From Pithys albifrons albifrons (taxonomy: Eukaryota; Chordata; Aves; Passeriformes; Thamnophilidae), in NCBI RefSeq assembly GCF_047495875.1, contig NC_092462.1, positions 41,081,669 to 41,145,668 on the forward strand: a stretch of 64,000 nucleotides of DNA, written 5' to 3'. Made by a program: the position numbers and the translations under genes. Below the pieces are notes generated by a model. The model had not been told where the DNA came from, did no database searches, and saw only the letters and a program-made list of their open reading frames with translations. Shown here one piece after another: positions 47,441 to 61,200 of this stretch (its first letter is position 1; each line of letters starts with the position of its first letter).

Positions 47441-48452
47441 TTTATCACAACACCAAAATAAATAATTTTGCAGTTCAAAGTTTATTTCTAAACTTTAAAT
47501 CAAATCCTGTTGTCAAGCTAATTGAAATTTTTGCAAGGTGAATGTGAAAATCTTAGTAGCATGTAGAAAATAATTTCAAATTTTTAAGAGGTGTGAAAAT
47601 GTAATTTTTCTGTATTTTCTGCACTGATCCACTGACTCATCATTATTATTATACAGTTTATATGTTCTTACAAAAATATTGTGAGCGTTAGGATGTCTTT
47701 TATGCTTTCTTCTTCAGTTTTGCTAGCTTATTTACAGAAGTTGAAGTGATAATGTGACAGAATTCTTGGTAGATACAACCTGTCGTATTTACACGCTGGT
47801 GATAAAGGTCTGTCCATGTTCAAAGGTACAGGTGTATAGAGCTCATACTGATCTTCATGTGTATATTTCATAAAGCATGACAGTAGGATAACCTCCTTTC
47901 CTCTTCTTCCAGTAAAAATCTATTTTTAGATTCAAACCAAACCTAAAAGCAGAGCGTTTTGGGGCTTGAAGGAAAGGTTTTCCGAGCTACTAGTATTAGG
48001 GGTTTGTATAGTGTATCCAAAACCAAGTAGATTTCTTAGTCCTTTCCTGCATGACTAGAAAACTCAAATGCAGAACAGGAAAAATGAAAACGGGAAGTAT
48101 TTAACTATGAATCAGGGAGAGTTTAATCTCTGTTATTTTAAGTAATACTTTGTAACCTGAATTAACAGATAGTAAATTTAAATACACTGCTTGTCCTGTG
48201 CATATACTACAGTTTTTGCTGCCAAATAAATATGGCTTTTCATTCATTAATTCTCTGAAAGATACTTTTATGCTTTAATTTCTGTTCTCAAATAACATTT
48301 CATCATGTATTATTCTCATATAAATTTGTAATTTTATTAAGGGCTAGAGACAAATAAAAAGGTGGTTTAATTCCCTGTTCCCCAGTAAAATATATTCACA
48401 TATTGTTTTCATATGAATGTGAATATGACATCTTATGAAGGGCCAATGAGGT
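47441..48452. other. Unique AT-rich non-coding DNA
   Basis: Nothing recognisable between the palindrome and the G-rich tract: no repeat, no plausible coding exon. Confidence 0.5.
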
Positions 48453-48476
48453 GGGGGGTGGGGAAGGGGAAGTGGG
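48453..48476 (+). other. Potential G-quadruplex
   Basis: Four G-tracts on plus: 48,453-48,458, 48,460-48,463, 48,466-48,469 and 48,474-48,476, with loops of 1, 2 and 4 bases. Short loops and long tracts make this a strong canonical motif, isolated in very AT-rich DNA. Confidence 0.8.
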
Positions 48477-50289
48477 AAGAAAGGCATTTTTTCCTAAGGC
48501 AGTGTTCAGGATTTCATGAAAATTCCAGTTGAGACAGTTCATAATATTTCTCAAGTATAGCTCAATTAATACATTTTTGCAAAAGCCATGTAAGCATATT
48601 AAGTAAATACTATTTTCTTTTTCTCATATATGTGGAAATTGAGGTACAGAAAGGTTAAATGGCATGTGTAATGCATAATCAAAACATTTAAGTCAAGTTG
48701 TTGCAACGTATTTCCAAACATTACTTTGATGCTCCAGAGGAAATATTTGTAAATGGAAAAGCCTCTTGTTACTTAGTCCTCTTTCTATGATAGTCTCTAC
48801 CCTCTACTCTAAAAGATCTCCAGGGGAAAAGATTAATTAGGTTTCAATTATGCTACACAAAAATATGCTTTACGTACTTACAGTCTGAAAAACATTGTGG
48901 TGTTTCTCTAATGTGTTTAAAAATTCAAAAATATTTTTAAAAGCCACTTAAAAAGTCAGGCCAAACTCAGACTAATGGAACATGTGTCATCCTAGAAAGT
49001 GATGTATTCTCTAGTCTTCCAGGCCTTCCTCTATGACATTACACCACATTGTCTGTAATTTCTGTGATTCATTATTAAAACTTTTCTAGGAGATTAACAA
49101 ACCAGCTGATTCATGTAGAGGATTATTGCTGCAGGTGTACATGCCTTTTAAATAAAAAAAAACAAACTTCCAAATCTGAAACATGAGGACAGCACCCTTC
49201 TTGGTTCAATATATAAAGTTCTATTTTATCACAACATTTTCTTAGCACTTGCATATTCTCACAAACATCTGATATTTCAGTCTTTTTCTCATAAGAGTAG
49301 TTGAGTAGTATAGCATTGTGATTACGTTCATGTGGGATTTATTCTACCACTGAAGAATGCACCGAGAGTTTACAAGACTGGATTAGTATCTATATTTTAG
49401 TCTGGTCTTTTTCAAAATTCTGCACCAGGCCAGGCTGATCTTTTTGTTCCCCAAACAAATGCCTTTATTTATCTGTTCTTGTGGCTTGAAGCTCTTCTCG
49501 TTCAACAAGTTCATGTCTGTATTATTCACCTTACCCAAGGGCTCACATCGGGCTTTTCCTGTTCATCTGATTATGCCTGACATTATTGGAATCTTAAATT
49601 GTTGTTCAAGTGACAGTGCTGAAGTTCAAAACCTTTCAGTCTCTTAGAGGGGTCAACACACTGCTATGTAAAACCAATGCATAGACATTGAGTGTTTTTG
49701 ATTTAAGTAGGTCTCTAATCTCTGCAGATAATGAGTGTGCCTTTGTCACAGAAATTCAGTTCCAGCCTAGATCATAAGATGTTAGAGAAGAATTTTGTTC
49801 TGTCATAAAGACACTTACTATGTCTTTATTAAATCATAAGCATGTTTACTTTAATAGTCAGCAGTAAATGTCTTGTTCATTTCCAAGCAGTACAATATCG
49901 TTGACAGAGCAACTTTAATCATTGATACAATGATATATTCCCTTTTTCTTAAAAGACTGTGTTAACTTTTTTTATCAGTATCATCATCCCCAAAGAGGGT
50001 GAGTAATCTAAAGGCCAATCACAGTAAGTAAGTAAAAGATACCATAAAATAAAAAGTCCCTGAAAGAGAGGCAGGGTGTTTTGAACATTTGGGACCTTTG
50101 GGTTGCACAGGTCATTACCTGGAGCTCTAGTATAGAGATCAACGAATTTAAATAGAGCTTTATGAAGGCTCTCTAAGAGCTTAAAAAGTACACTAAAACT
50201 AGTAGAATTTATGTACTGCACTTCAACATTGGCAGCAGTGAATTCACTTGCAGAACATTGCAGCTCCTGCAATTGTACAAAAATATTAG
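48477..50289. other. Unique AT-rich non-coding DNA
   Basis: No gene or repeat recognised. Short chance frames only. Confidence 0.5.
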
Positions 50290-50400
50290 ATAAAATAATA
50301 GAATTGAATATTTCATTTCAATTGGAAGGGATTACAATTATCACCTTGCTCAACTGCCTGCCCACTTCAAGCATATGTGAAGTACATTAAGTTGGTGGGA
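50290..50400 (-). mobile_element. CR1 LINE 3' tail, short fragment
   Basis: Read on plus, AATAGAATTGAATATTTCATTT, then CAATTGGAAGGGATTACAATTATCACCT and CAACTGCCTGCCCACTTCAAGCATA follow the order of the complement of a CR1 3' end: tail, GGTTGGAAGGGACCT-like block, then the CTGCC block. The fragment is short and diverged; where it ends is unclear. Confidence 0.7.
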
Positions 50401-53400
50401 TGTTTTCCTAAAGATTTCCCCACCCTCACTAGTAAAACCATTTATCAGAGATTGGTGCTGCGCTTAACAGTACTGGACATCTCCATTTTCTTAGCACAGA
50501 GAACTATCTATTTTTATTACAGTACTTTGGAAATATCCTGTTCATTGCTAGGGGAGCTCACCTTTGTATTCTTGTTAAGTTCTACTCCAAGAAGTGTAGT
50601 TGACCCTTTCCACCCCTGTCACCCTGAGTGTACTGTCCATCACTGCCAGAATGCCTTCCAAATGTCAAATCCCCAAATTCCATGGTAGTTAGTAGAAATT
50701 GCTGGAAAATTTTCAGGATCTTCTGTAGAATTTTAGTGTCTGTGAATCCTGTACACAATGAAGATGACAAAAAATTCTTTGATGCAGTTCCATTCCATTA
50801 CTGCAATACGGTTTTCCCAGACTGGCTGCACAGGCCCTGTAGGCGAAGGTCAGCCTTGGCAGCTGGGACGGAAGCTCTGCCTCCCTGCACCACTGGGGTT
50901 ACCCACCGACTTCTCCTGCAAAACCCACAAACTAGGAACTGGTTCTTTGTTTGTCATCTGGAGCCAGGCAGAACAAAGTAACACAACTTTTATCTACTTC
51001 TGTGTAACCTTTTTTAATCTTTTATAAATTTTTAGCCGTGGTATGTATACTTATGTCCTGTCCACTCCAGTCTGCCAATTCCCTTTTTCTCATTTGGGTC
51101 TCCTAAGGTACTTGTATGAGTCAGCCAGCAAAATTTAACTGAATTTATACAGTACAAAAAAAGACATGACAACAAAATAGGATGTTTTGTGAGTCTGATT
51201 ATATAGCGTTATTACAAAGTTATCATTTATAACTGAAGTAATTTTAAAAATTTATTTATACTTGTAAATTTAAATATTTCTTTAAAATCTTGCAGCACTT
51301 CCATAAAATCGTAGAAAAGTTTTCCTCGATTTAGCCAGAAAACATCTGAGAAAATTGCTTTGTAGTGTCTGTCTATTTTCCCATTGCTTTAAGTCCAGAA
51401 AAAGCATTCACTTTTCTGTAATTTAGATATTGTGCCAAAGTTTTTGGAATAGTGCATTGAAATTGAGCCACAAAATGGTATATGTTTTGTGGAAATGGGA
51501 TAGCTCAGAAACTACAGATCAAAGGAAGGTATTCTTCCTTATATTATATGTGAACCTGCCATTTCGATACTGAAAATGAAAAAGACAGGAAGACAATTCT
51601 GGGGATGAGCTTAACTACATCAGGTTGTTGTTACAATATATGTAGTACTTTGTTCGGGTCAGCAGAATCCTCCCCTATTGCTATAGATCTTCCACAAAGC
51701 CAAATATCATAAAAATTCTGTGGAAAAAAAAGACAGGTGTTCAGTCCATCTGCTTTAGGTATCTAATTTAAGGTGTATGTGTAAGTTAGTCTCACTAAAC
51801 TCTCTTGGAGAGAGGGAGGCTGCTCTAGGAGTTGATTCAAGCGCTCATACTCTGTACTCTACGGTGGCACTGCCTGTCTTTTTCTATGGCTGCCTGCAGA
51901 ACTTGGCTCCCAATTTAGAAAGCTAAAGTTAAATGCATAAATTAGAAGTTGTGAATACCAAAAAGAGTACTTTGTAACTCCATGTTGTAAACTTATATAT
52001 TTTAGCCTTTTACTTACTCCCAGCATAAAGGTAACTGTGGCAATTAAGAAAACATTTTGTCATTAATGTTTTTGTATAGAAAAAGACATGTTATTAGAGA
52101 ACATTTTTCAAGTGCTCGATGCTTTAATATATGGTGTCTTTCTACTGTGCTAACAAAATAAGAAGCAAACCAGGAATCTCTGGGCTATGGTTGATATTTA
52201 ATAACACAGAAAGAGCAAATAGACATATTTTTAAAAAATCTGGTGGAGTTAATATAAGCTTCTTTGACAGATTGCTTTACCCAGCAAGTTTTTTTTGTTT
52301 CAGAGCTTACTGGCAAATTATGATAAACCATCCCATGATGACATTTTCATTTAAGTGTTCCAGAGAAACAAAAATCACCTTTTTCTTGGGAAAATTTGTC
52401 ACAAGTTTATTACAGTCCTGCCTGATCTTTACTTAGAGCATGGTATAGCTTATTTGCTTAGAAAATGGTAGAGATTATTTTACTTATTCATCCTTATGCA
52501 AATTATGCATCCTTAGAAATGCATTTTAAAGCTTGTGCTTCTGTCCACAGTTCATTTACCCAAGCTGTGTGACATCAGGAATACCACCTTGATATATTAC
52601 AGATGGTGCGATCATTGTAGAAATGGTCATTGACTGATCAGCAGTCACAGTTTATTTCCTATCAGTGTCCACAATTTGCAGCATGAATCAAAGTTCTTCG
52701 GTATGGTACAGCTCTTCCTAGAAAAGTAGTTCTGAAAAGCATCACGACCCTGTTGGGCATCATTTACTGTGCATGAACAGAAACACTGAAGGGCCACAAG
52801 GCCTCAGGCAGTGCAGAGTAGTCAAAAGATCACCCGGCTATCACACACTCATCAAAAAACTGTTGGCAAAACACATTCATTTAAGAACCAGCAAATGTGC
52901 CAAATGCAAAGTCTCTCTCTGGACATAGAGAATATTTTTCCCCCATCCATTTAGCAATAAATGATCATGTGTGAACTAATTTGATATTAAATTGCAAGTA
53001 AATTTTTGCTGAATTGTGTCATAACACTCTTACATCTCTCTAACAATTTCTGTGGCAGAAAATATGATTTCAATATTTTTGTGGAGATGATGTCATTTCA
53101 TTATTTCTTTCCAACATATTTAATAACTGTAGTAATTTTAGGAAAGTGAAGCCCAAGTAAATGACTCCCAGTGGTATTATTGCTTACTATTTTTCTAATT
53201 TCTAGTTCTTTGCAATTTACAAAGGATTATCTACATATGAAACAATGAATAAATACCCCATGTAAAGATCTTTTAAAAGGTGGTGAGAGGAGCTTAAAAC
53301 CTCATTTTCTTCTTACTTGTCACTTGAATTCAGCTGCTGTGGACCCTCTCCAGCTGATCTTCAGAATTAGCTTTGGAGAAAAACTTTTTTTTTTAATTTT

Positions 53401-56400
53401 ACAGAAAAAAGACGCTTCCCCACTTTAACAGCTATCAAAATTCTTTTCACTTTAGCAGTTTGTATTCGGAAAAAGGTACAAGAGATAAAGTTACTACTCT
53501 GTTAGGACTTATCCATCTTCTTTCTCCACAAAATATTTCTCTTTTGTCTTTAGTGAAGAATCTTTTTTCATACGTTGCTTCAGTTTGGGTCTCTATAGCT
53601 AACATTTTTAAACAGATTGTAGGAAATTTTTACTTTTTTAAAATTAATTTGCCTTCAAATTTCCTAGATATAATTGAAATACAAATTTTAATTGAAATAT
53701 CTCCTTATTAAATCTTCTGAGGGTGTAATTCTTTTCTAAAATACTCAGTATAATATTCCTGTTTAGTTATAGGGTTGTTGATTCTATTCTTCATGTATCC
53801 TCGCACCTTTTTTTGAGTTCTCCCTTGGCTTCATGGCTAATCTGCTATCTGACAGGGAGGAAGAAAGACAGTGAAAGATTTCATTATAGTGTTCAGCAAT
53901 ATAAACAGTCCTATCTTGCTCATTATATTAGCTACAAAAAATCTATAATCATCAAAAATTATATATGTATTCAATTCCAAGTTTTGCCTCTTTGGAGGTT
54001 TCTAAGAACATGTGAAAACAAATCTGAGAATAGAGCATGGAGCAAAACCTTCTCTTTGGTTTGGGTTTCTTTGGGTTTTGTTCTGAAACTCAGTTCATTT
54101 TCTACAGAGAAGCCCAAAATACCAGTACACCAGGAAAATCTCAACTGTTGCATAAAGATTCCTAAGCACAAGTTTAAATCAGGGAAAAGGGATCCCCATC
54201 AGAAAGGAAAATGCTTTAAGAGTTAGGTAACACTTTTATTAATTTTCAGGTTTAATTGTATTTTTACTACATTTTAAGAATGAGTTTCATAAGGATCTCA
54301 AAAAGGTTCTTTTCCCTTCCAGCTTGTTAGAAAATGTCTCTCCTGATTCTAGATGAAGACCTGGCCGTTCTGAGCTATACATCTAGTGTCCCTGAATGGG
54401 ATTACTGAAACTCACTGATCAGGATCTTAATGTGTAGTCATAGGTAGATACAGAAGATATTTGAGCACCTTCACCATTGCATTTGTGCACATAAAGCCCA
54501 TGATTATGGCTTCTACTCACTTGCAGTAGATTTCCATGTCAGTCTGAGGCTTTGATGTTCAAAATACTCTTCAAAGCAATTAATGGGTTAATTCTTAGCT
54601 AAGTTATGAGAGTTAATTTTTATATACATAGCCCCATTCTTGTTGCTCTCCTGCAAAGTAAAACAGGTTATTAAATCCAAAGTAAAAATAAAATACCCAA
54701 AATCAAGGGAATCTGTCTACAGAAAGAGTAAAAATCTGGGTAAAAGCAGATGTGTCTGGAGCTTTAGGAACATCTTTGAAAAGACATTTCCATCATAAGC
54801 ACAGTTGTGATATCATGACAGCACTTTTCACCTAATAAATCCCTGTCAAAAAGAAAAGAATGGAAAATAAGAAGTCTTTAAGGGGCTGGAGGAAATTCTG
54901 GAGGCTCTTTGCAACCCACTGGGGACTTGGTTGTCACTATTCATTTCATGTAGAAGGAACTCAAATATTTCACTAAGGGTAGCTGTCTTTAAAAGCAGTG
55001 ACTTACTGATCTTATCACTAATATAGTATCAGTCACAATAAATATTGAGTCAGACTTAAATTATATCCCATTATTCTTCTGTGAAAGGGGAAAATGCTAA
55101 TTAGATAGTATGAAGAGCATGTCCTTTACAAAGTCAGCAATAACAGGTTTTTCCCAAAGCAAAAACTGTGTATAGTCATACCATTGAATGCATCCCTTTT
55201 AATTTGCACATGCCTTTCTCAGGAACAAGAGCATGTTATTTACTGTCATTAAAAACGAAAGGCCAAAGAAGAAAGCAGGTAAAGAAAGAAGTCCTTCATC
55301 ACAGATGGAGAAGACAAAAATTTGGCTAGTGCCACAATGTTTCTGGCTTCATGAACAAGCAAACAAATGAAACTACCTGGAAATTCTTCTTGTGAGACTT
55401 CCATGACTCAAAAATAGAATTTGGGAAGATAAGACTTCAGAGAAATAGAGGACTAATTACAAGAGTTGTACCTTCCTATTCTATGCTGTTGATCTCATAG
55501 GCAAGTACAACCTTACTTTGCTTAGACAAAATCTTGTCTTCTGACATTGTGTAGTCTGGTGCACACATCTTATAGAAACAGTTTTGTGGTTAATGTGCTG
55601 TATTTTGTCACATAATAAGAAAATAAATGTAAGATAGTTGTGAAAAATGCATGGCCCTCTCATTGCCTGTACTGAGAAGACCTCAGGAAGGAAGATGGCC
55701 AAGAATGGGCTGTGGATCAGCCTGTCCTAGCCTGTCACGAATATGGAGAAAATATGAGACAGGAACTCCTCCAGAGCTTGTTCTAGTGCTTTGAGTGAGC
55801 CAAAGAAATTAACTAAGTGAAAAAAGAATGTTTTTTATAATTAAATATGCCTATTTAAGTCTTGCCAGAGACCTTTTTTTTACCTGAATGAAATGTGAAT
55901 CAGGTCTTGAAAAATAAAATTCACTTGGAAGAAACCAGTGGTTTCCCACATTTTGGCCAGTCTCCATCAAGCTACTGCACTTTAATGGTATGTTCAATCT
56001 TATATTCTGACTAGACCCAGGAAAAAATTTTCATTCATACAGTCTAGAGTAATCATAGATAAATGATTCAAACAAAGACTACATACATAGGCATATTATC
56101 ATAAAAAAAGAAAAGTATTCTTAATCTTGAAAACCAAGCATCCAAAAGGAGTGAAAATTAAGGGAGATCATTATAGAGGCCCTACTTTGAGAGCTTCGAT
56201 ATTACACCTTTTGTTGGGATCAGGATGTGTGCTTTTGAATTAAATCTCATGATCACTGTTCAGATTTGGTTCATATTCGGTGTCTGTTCAGTATGCATGA
56301 AATGAATAAAAACTAAGGTAGAAGATGCACCAAATGTACTTTCAGTCCATAGAACTAATCTACTGCTAGTTCCAAGAGCTGCCACTTTCATGAAATGCCT

Positions 56401-56812
56401 AATGCAGACATTAGGACCAGAGCACCAACAGTTTGACTTTGCTGTTTCCCTTCTGTTGAGCTCTTTTAATTGGTGGTGATACACAAAGCCTTTGACAACA
56501 GATGAAGCAATGCCCCCTTAATATACTGTACTGTAGTAGGTTTCTTTGGCTGCTATGGAGAGCTTCCTGCATAAGTCTGCTTCTCTATAGAAAGTTTCTG
56601 CCATGTGGCCTTCATCCATCACACACTCCAAAACAAACACCAGGAAAGATGTTTAGAAGAGTGTATGAGGCAAACAATGCACAAAATGTTCAACACAAGT
56701 AGGAGGCATAATACTTCCTATCCAAGATAAGAGTCATATTGTAAAATTGCTATAGCCTAAAGCATGGCACCATGCACTAGAATTTCTTCCTTTTCTTTTT
56801 TTGTTAATCCAG
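50401..56812. other. Unique non-coding DNA
   Basis: No gene recognised. The part at 50,580-51,030 is GC-richer, with two plus-strand frames (50,628-50,981, 50,758-51,027) and one minus frame (50,582-50,770) overlapping. It resembles no protein I know. The longest frame of the window (53,813-54,226, about 137 codons) has no ATG at its start, no splice context and an AT-driven composition, and is taken as chance. Confidence 0.45.
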
Positions 56813-56981
56813 ATGTTTTATGTGCATTGTGGTTCTGCTGCCACCTGTGAATCCCGAAGCTATCACAGAAATTAATCTTCTGTGCAATGCAACAATGTCT
56901 GATGTTATCACAATGGGAATGAAAAATCTTCCATTGACTTTGGAGTCTTTGCAATGTCATCAACATTGCTCCTCTGCCAAA
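56813..56981 (+). other. Exon-like segment of unknown identity (169 bp)
   Basis: A good acceptor context (pyrimidine tract TTCTTCCTTTTCTTTTTTTG, then TTAATCCAG) is followed by a stop-free frame in phase 1 through to a donor-like GCCAAA|GTAAAT. The reading includes VVLLPPVNPEAITEINLLC and LPLTLESLQC. No family is recognised. The minus strand is also open over 56,757-56,966, so the openness by itself is weak evidence. It could be a lone or alternative exon, an old exon or a conserved non-coding element. Donor match is only moderate. Confidence 0.25.
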
Positions 56982-58099
56982 GTAAATAGCAGAATTGAAG
57001 CAATATAAGAAATTAAATTTTTAAAAAGGGTACCTGAAGTGATGAACATGTACCCAGAAATCCCAAAAGTAGTGCATACTAGTTATAATGTATACTACAT
57101 GTCATAGCAATTACCAGCATCAATAGATTAGTTACTACATGTTATGTGATAACCCTTTATTAGTAGTACATTTATTTAGATTTTCATAACATATAGATGT
57201 ACTGTGACTTTCTTATGCAAGTTCTGTAACATCACAAACCAGACACTAACTAAATAAATGATAGGTTGCTAGAGATAGAAGTAAATTTGAGAATATAAAA
57301 GTTTGCAAACCTTGATATTTGTCACAGAATTCCATTCGGTAAATTAGTAAAGAATTGATGCAATTGAAGAGATGGTACAGAATACATACCTTAAACTCCA
57401 TGAGATAATTACCAGATGAGATATTATAGCATGTGTTTATGCATACAAAAAGGAAACAGCCACGGGAAGTCAGTCTGTAGCACACTGTCCATGAAGGACA
57501 TTACATGGTACATAGGTATTTTCAGGTACTTGCATGGATTTACAGTTGATACAGCTATCTGAATTTCATCTGGTTGCTTATGAGCAATCATTCCCAAGTA
57601 GCCCTGTCACCCACTTAGCTGTATGATTAGCAGCAGCAGCAACAACAGCCAGGCTCAAATTTCAGGAGTCATAAACAGCAACTCAAACTCCCACACAGAA
57701 AATTGGAGAAATTAAAATAGTCTTTCTGTTGCTCAGTCAGCTAATTTTCTCTCCTTGCAAATATGAATCAGATGGCTTAGCCAAGAGTATATTATTGAAA
57801 GGAAAAACAAAAAGAACAGCAGGGAAACATACAATATCTAATTACTCCATCCCACCAAGGAACCATATCTGTTTATTCTTCTGTTTGGTTTCTTGGTAAA
57901 GCAAGTGCTAGACCAGCTGCCCATTTCCTACCTCCTGCAGTAAAACCTCTCTTACAATTTGTGATTCTCAAGTTTCATGGCTTGGTCCGTTACCTAGCTG
58001 CACTACAGATTCTGTAAATGCCTTTCTGCACTTCAATAAATATATAAACATAAGGGTCAACACACGTTCCCTACCACACACTCACAGGGATCTTCATGA
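56982..58099. other. Unique non-coding DNA
   Basis: No gene recognised. A short GCAGCAGCAGCAACAACA run lies near 57,630. Around 57,090-57,150 an ACTACATGT-C/T-AT motif is repeated about 50 bases apart, of no clear meaning. Confidence 0.45.
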
Positions 58100-58249
58100 A
58101 CAGACTCTCTTGTCCATCCTCTTCACCATGCTTTTCACCATATCTCTTGCCTTTCGCCTTTCAGGGTTGTAGGCACGCTAGGTGTAGTTCTTAAAGAGAT
58201 TCACACACTGTTACAAGACTCTTGCAAGATGAAAACAGCTGCTTTTATT
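58100..58249 (-). mobile_element. Possible LTR end plus leader of an endogenous retrovirus
   Basis: On minus, an AATAAA signal (58,244-58,249) is followed by about 75 bases with GCAAGAGTCTTG and GTGAATCTCTTTAAGAACTACA. Then comes a CTAGCGTGCC, CAACCCTGAAAGGCGAAAGG stretch that reads like sequence just past the end of an LTR. CpGs are retained, unlike the flanks. No TATA box, pair of LTRs or coding remnant was found, so this is a weak call that could equally be unique DNA. Confidence 0.3.
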
Positions 58250-61200
58250 GTTCTGCCTAAAAAATATGGTGCTTGAAATACACTGTTCAGATTACATTAG
58301 AATAGAAAAGCAACTTAATATATGTAGGTGAAAGTTTATGATTGCACTACTCATCAAAATACATTTCCAGGCTATAGAACCAAATAAAAATCCATGTTTA
58401 CTGCTCAAATATCAATAGCAAACCATGGAAGAATCATTAGACTGAAATCTTAGTAGCTCAAGACATATTCCTAGTATTTTGGAACAAGAAAATATGTGGT
58501 AAATTCCAGTAGTCAGTGTTGTCACTTTTAAAAAATATGCAAAGCAAATCTTGCAGCCTATTCAGATGAAGGAATATTTGCTGTCACTTAATGTAGTAGC
58601 CTTTCCTCATTGCATACTATTTTTAAATTGCAGACTTGTGCAACCCTCCATTTTTTTTCAAGACATATGCATAATTAGCAATACTTTGCTCAGCATGCAA
58701 GATTTGAACAACTACCTATAGTATATTAAAAGGTCTTTTAAGCAAAGTGACTTTCCCCCAAAAAAATTCTTCATGTAACTATTAAAATACAGTCCACAAG
58801 TTTCAGCTCACTATTTAAAAGGTAAGGTCTGTGATTGATTTGGGCATAATGCCACTGTTTAATTTACTTTGGCTTGATTTTTTTTTTTACCCTTCTTCTG
58901 GCTGGTCTGGCAAAAGAAAGTATTTAACACAGCAGTTATCCCTTTGTAAGGGAAAGATACACTGAATTCTCAGGAATGCATTTTTAGTCCCTTTCAGAAA
59001 GTGGTGCATGACTATACTGCATTTCATCAGCCGCTGATAATGAGAAACAGGCAATTCAATGGCAAATGCAACTGAGGGATTTGCAGTAGCAGGAGGTTTA
59101 TGAAACACATATGATTGTAAATGGACCCTGAGATAGTGTGGTTTACAGGATGATAGCTGTATTCATTTAGCTTGTTAATATTTTAGTATTTTATCAGGCT
59201 CCTAAGTTTTTCTGAGGTTTTTAGTATTTTATAATGTTTGCCTATACAAGGGTCCTACAAATTTTCATGTAAAATTCATGATGTGATTTCTGTGCTGCAG
59301 CAATGCCTTCTAGTCTTTTTATCAGAAAATTTTAGTTAGACTTTTACAAAGGAGCCTTTTTGTTTTCACATAATTTTCAGGTTGTCATGCTAGGCATTAT
59401 GTATGTATGAGTGTCTTTGCTTTTCAGCTGACTTCAGAGATTCAAATAACGTTTGGGGATTCATTTGCCTATGACTTACTCTATGAAATATATACTCTTA
59501 GATACAAGCAAAACATATTTTGAACAGTCGTTAGTATTCACTTGCCCTTAGTTGCATACTTAAAGTTTTTTAGAATTAATAAACATACCATTCAAAACAC
59601 TGTGAGATAAAGTACTTACTAAATTTATCACAAATATCATTGTTGCTATTTGTAATTGTCAAATTTGAACTTGCCAGTGTAAAAAGCACTTGATAACGTA
59701 ACACATTTTTTCAGGGTAGGTTGCAAACAAAGCCTTGCTAATATTATTGTGATCATATGTGTCAAATAAACCTTTTCCACTCTCCAAGAATAATAGTTTA
59801 ATAGTCTTTAGAGCCATATAATTTTGTCCACAGCTATTAGTGGCACTTTATGTCATATAGTCATCAAATGCATTTCCATGAAAGACAAAAGAATAAATAT
59901 TTCATGGCTACAGCTTTAGAAGAACACTCTGTCTTTCAATCTTGGGCTAGTCTTTCAACATATGTGCCAATCAGAAATCTTTAGCAGATGCAAAATGCAT
60001 CTTGTCTCCTTGTCAGTGAAGAATGTAAAGATCGCAGGATGTATCTAAAATATTCATCACATAGGCAAAAATCTGAGCATTGTAAGGAACTGCTGAACCC
60101 TGTAATCACAACTTATCTGTTTCCTCCTCATCACTGGCCCTAAAATAGTGGAATGTGTCTGGTCATGATATTTTGGTTACATAATATACCTTGACAATCA
60201 GTATAGTATTTAATATTGTTATCTTACATCTTTTATCTTATTATTTCTTTCACTTTAGACATAATATTGAGTGAAGACATGCCTACATTATTTTCTACTT
60301 AAAAGCTTTTAAGGTTATTTCTACTCATAATTAATTTTTGCTAAATAACTCTCTGCTTCCCATGTGTTTCTGCAAGAATAACCTTGCTGATGTGTCTTCC
60401 ATTCTGGTCTTCATTCATGATCTAAAGTAGCACTGCTGATAATTATTAGAGTAGATCGTACATGGTCATTTCCTGTTACTCTACCTTGTAGCCAATACCA
60501 AGGCTGATATAATCAACCATAACTTCAGTGTAGTTGCATTGAGTCGCATCAAATCTACTTTTGGCTTGTTACCATGTGAGAGGGTTTATATGGACTCTGC
60601 CCTTTGAATGAACCTGTGACCTGCTGCTGCAGTCTGGGCTAGCCACTCCATCACTGGGCACTGCTAGAAGCTATTAAATCTTGTGTTGCTTTATCTCAGT
60701 TAAATGTGGTTAAGTGAAAGGACATTATTTTAACTGGATGCTGTGTCAATTGAATTTCATAAAGCAACAGCTCACAGCATTTCAGCTCTAATACCACTCT
60801 GAAAAGTTGGAAAAATTGAAGCTTTAGAAAGAATTAAACCTTTGATTAAATGCATTAGTTTTTCAAAGAGAAATAAAAGGTTGGATTCTCTTCTGTACTC
60901 CAAGTTCAACACTTTAAATGGTATTTTAATGTCTTTTTAAGGTCTATCCACATTCTTTAAACTACGAAACTTCTTCATAGAGGCCAAAGCAATGCATTTT
61001 TAACAAAAACATCATTCATTCCATTATATTAGTGATTCATCATTACTAATACAGTGATATAAAAGCATAGAAGTTTGGAAATAAATGTGGAAAGAATGCT
61101 GAATGTTTATTTAATGAAAACTACCCCTGAAAAATGAACCACTGAGATCATTCTATGGGAAAATTATGTACATGTAGGAAATGTGACACATTCATATTTC

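Noticed and set aside
53813..54226. Longest open frame of the window, about 137 codons, plus strand
   Set aside because: It does not start with ATG, has no promoter or splice context, and its Lys/Ser/Phe-rich composition follows from AT-rich DNA. No family resemblance.
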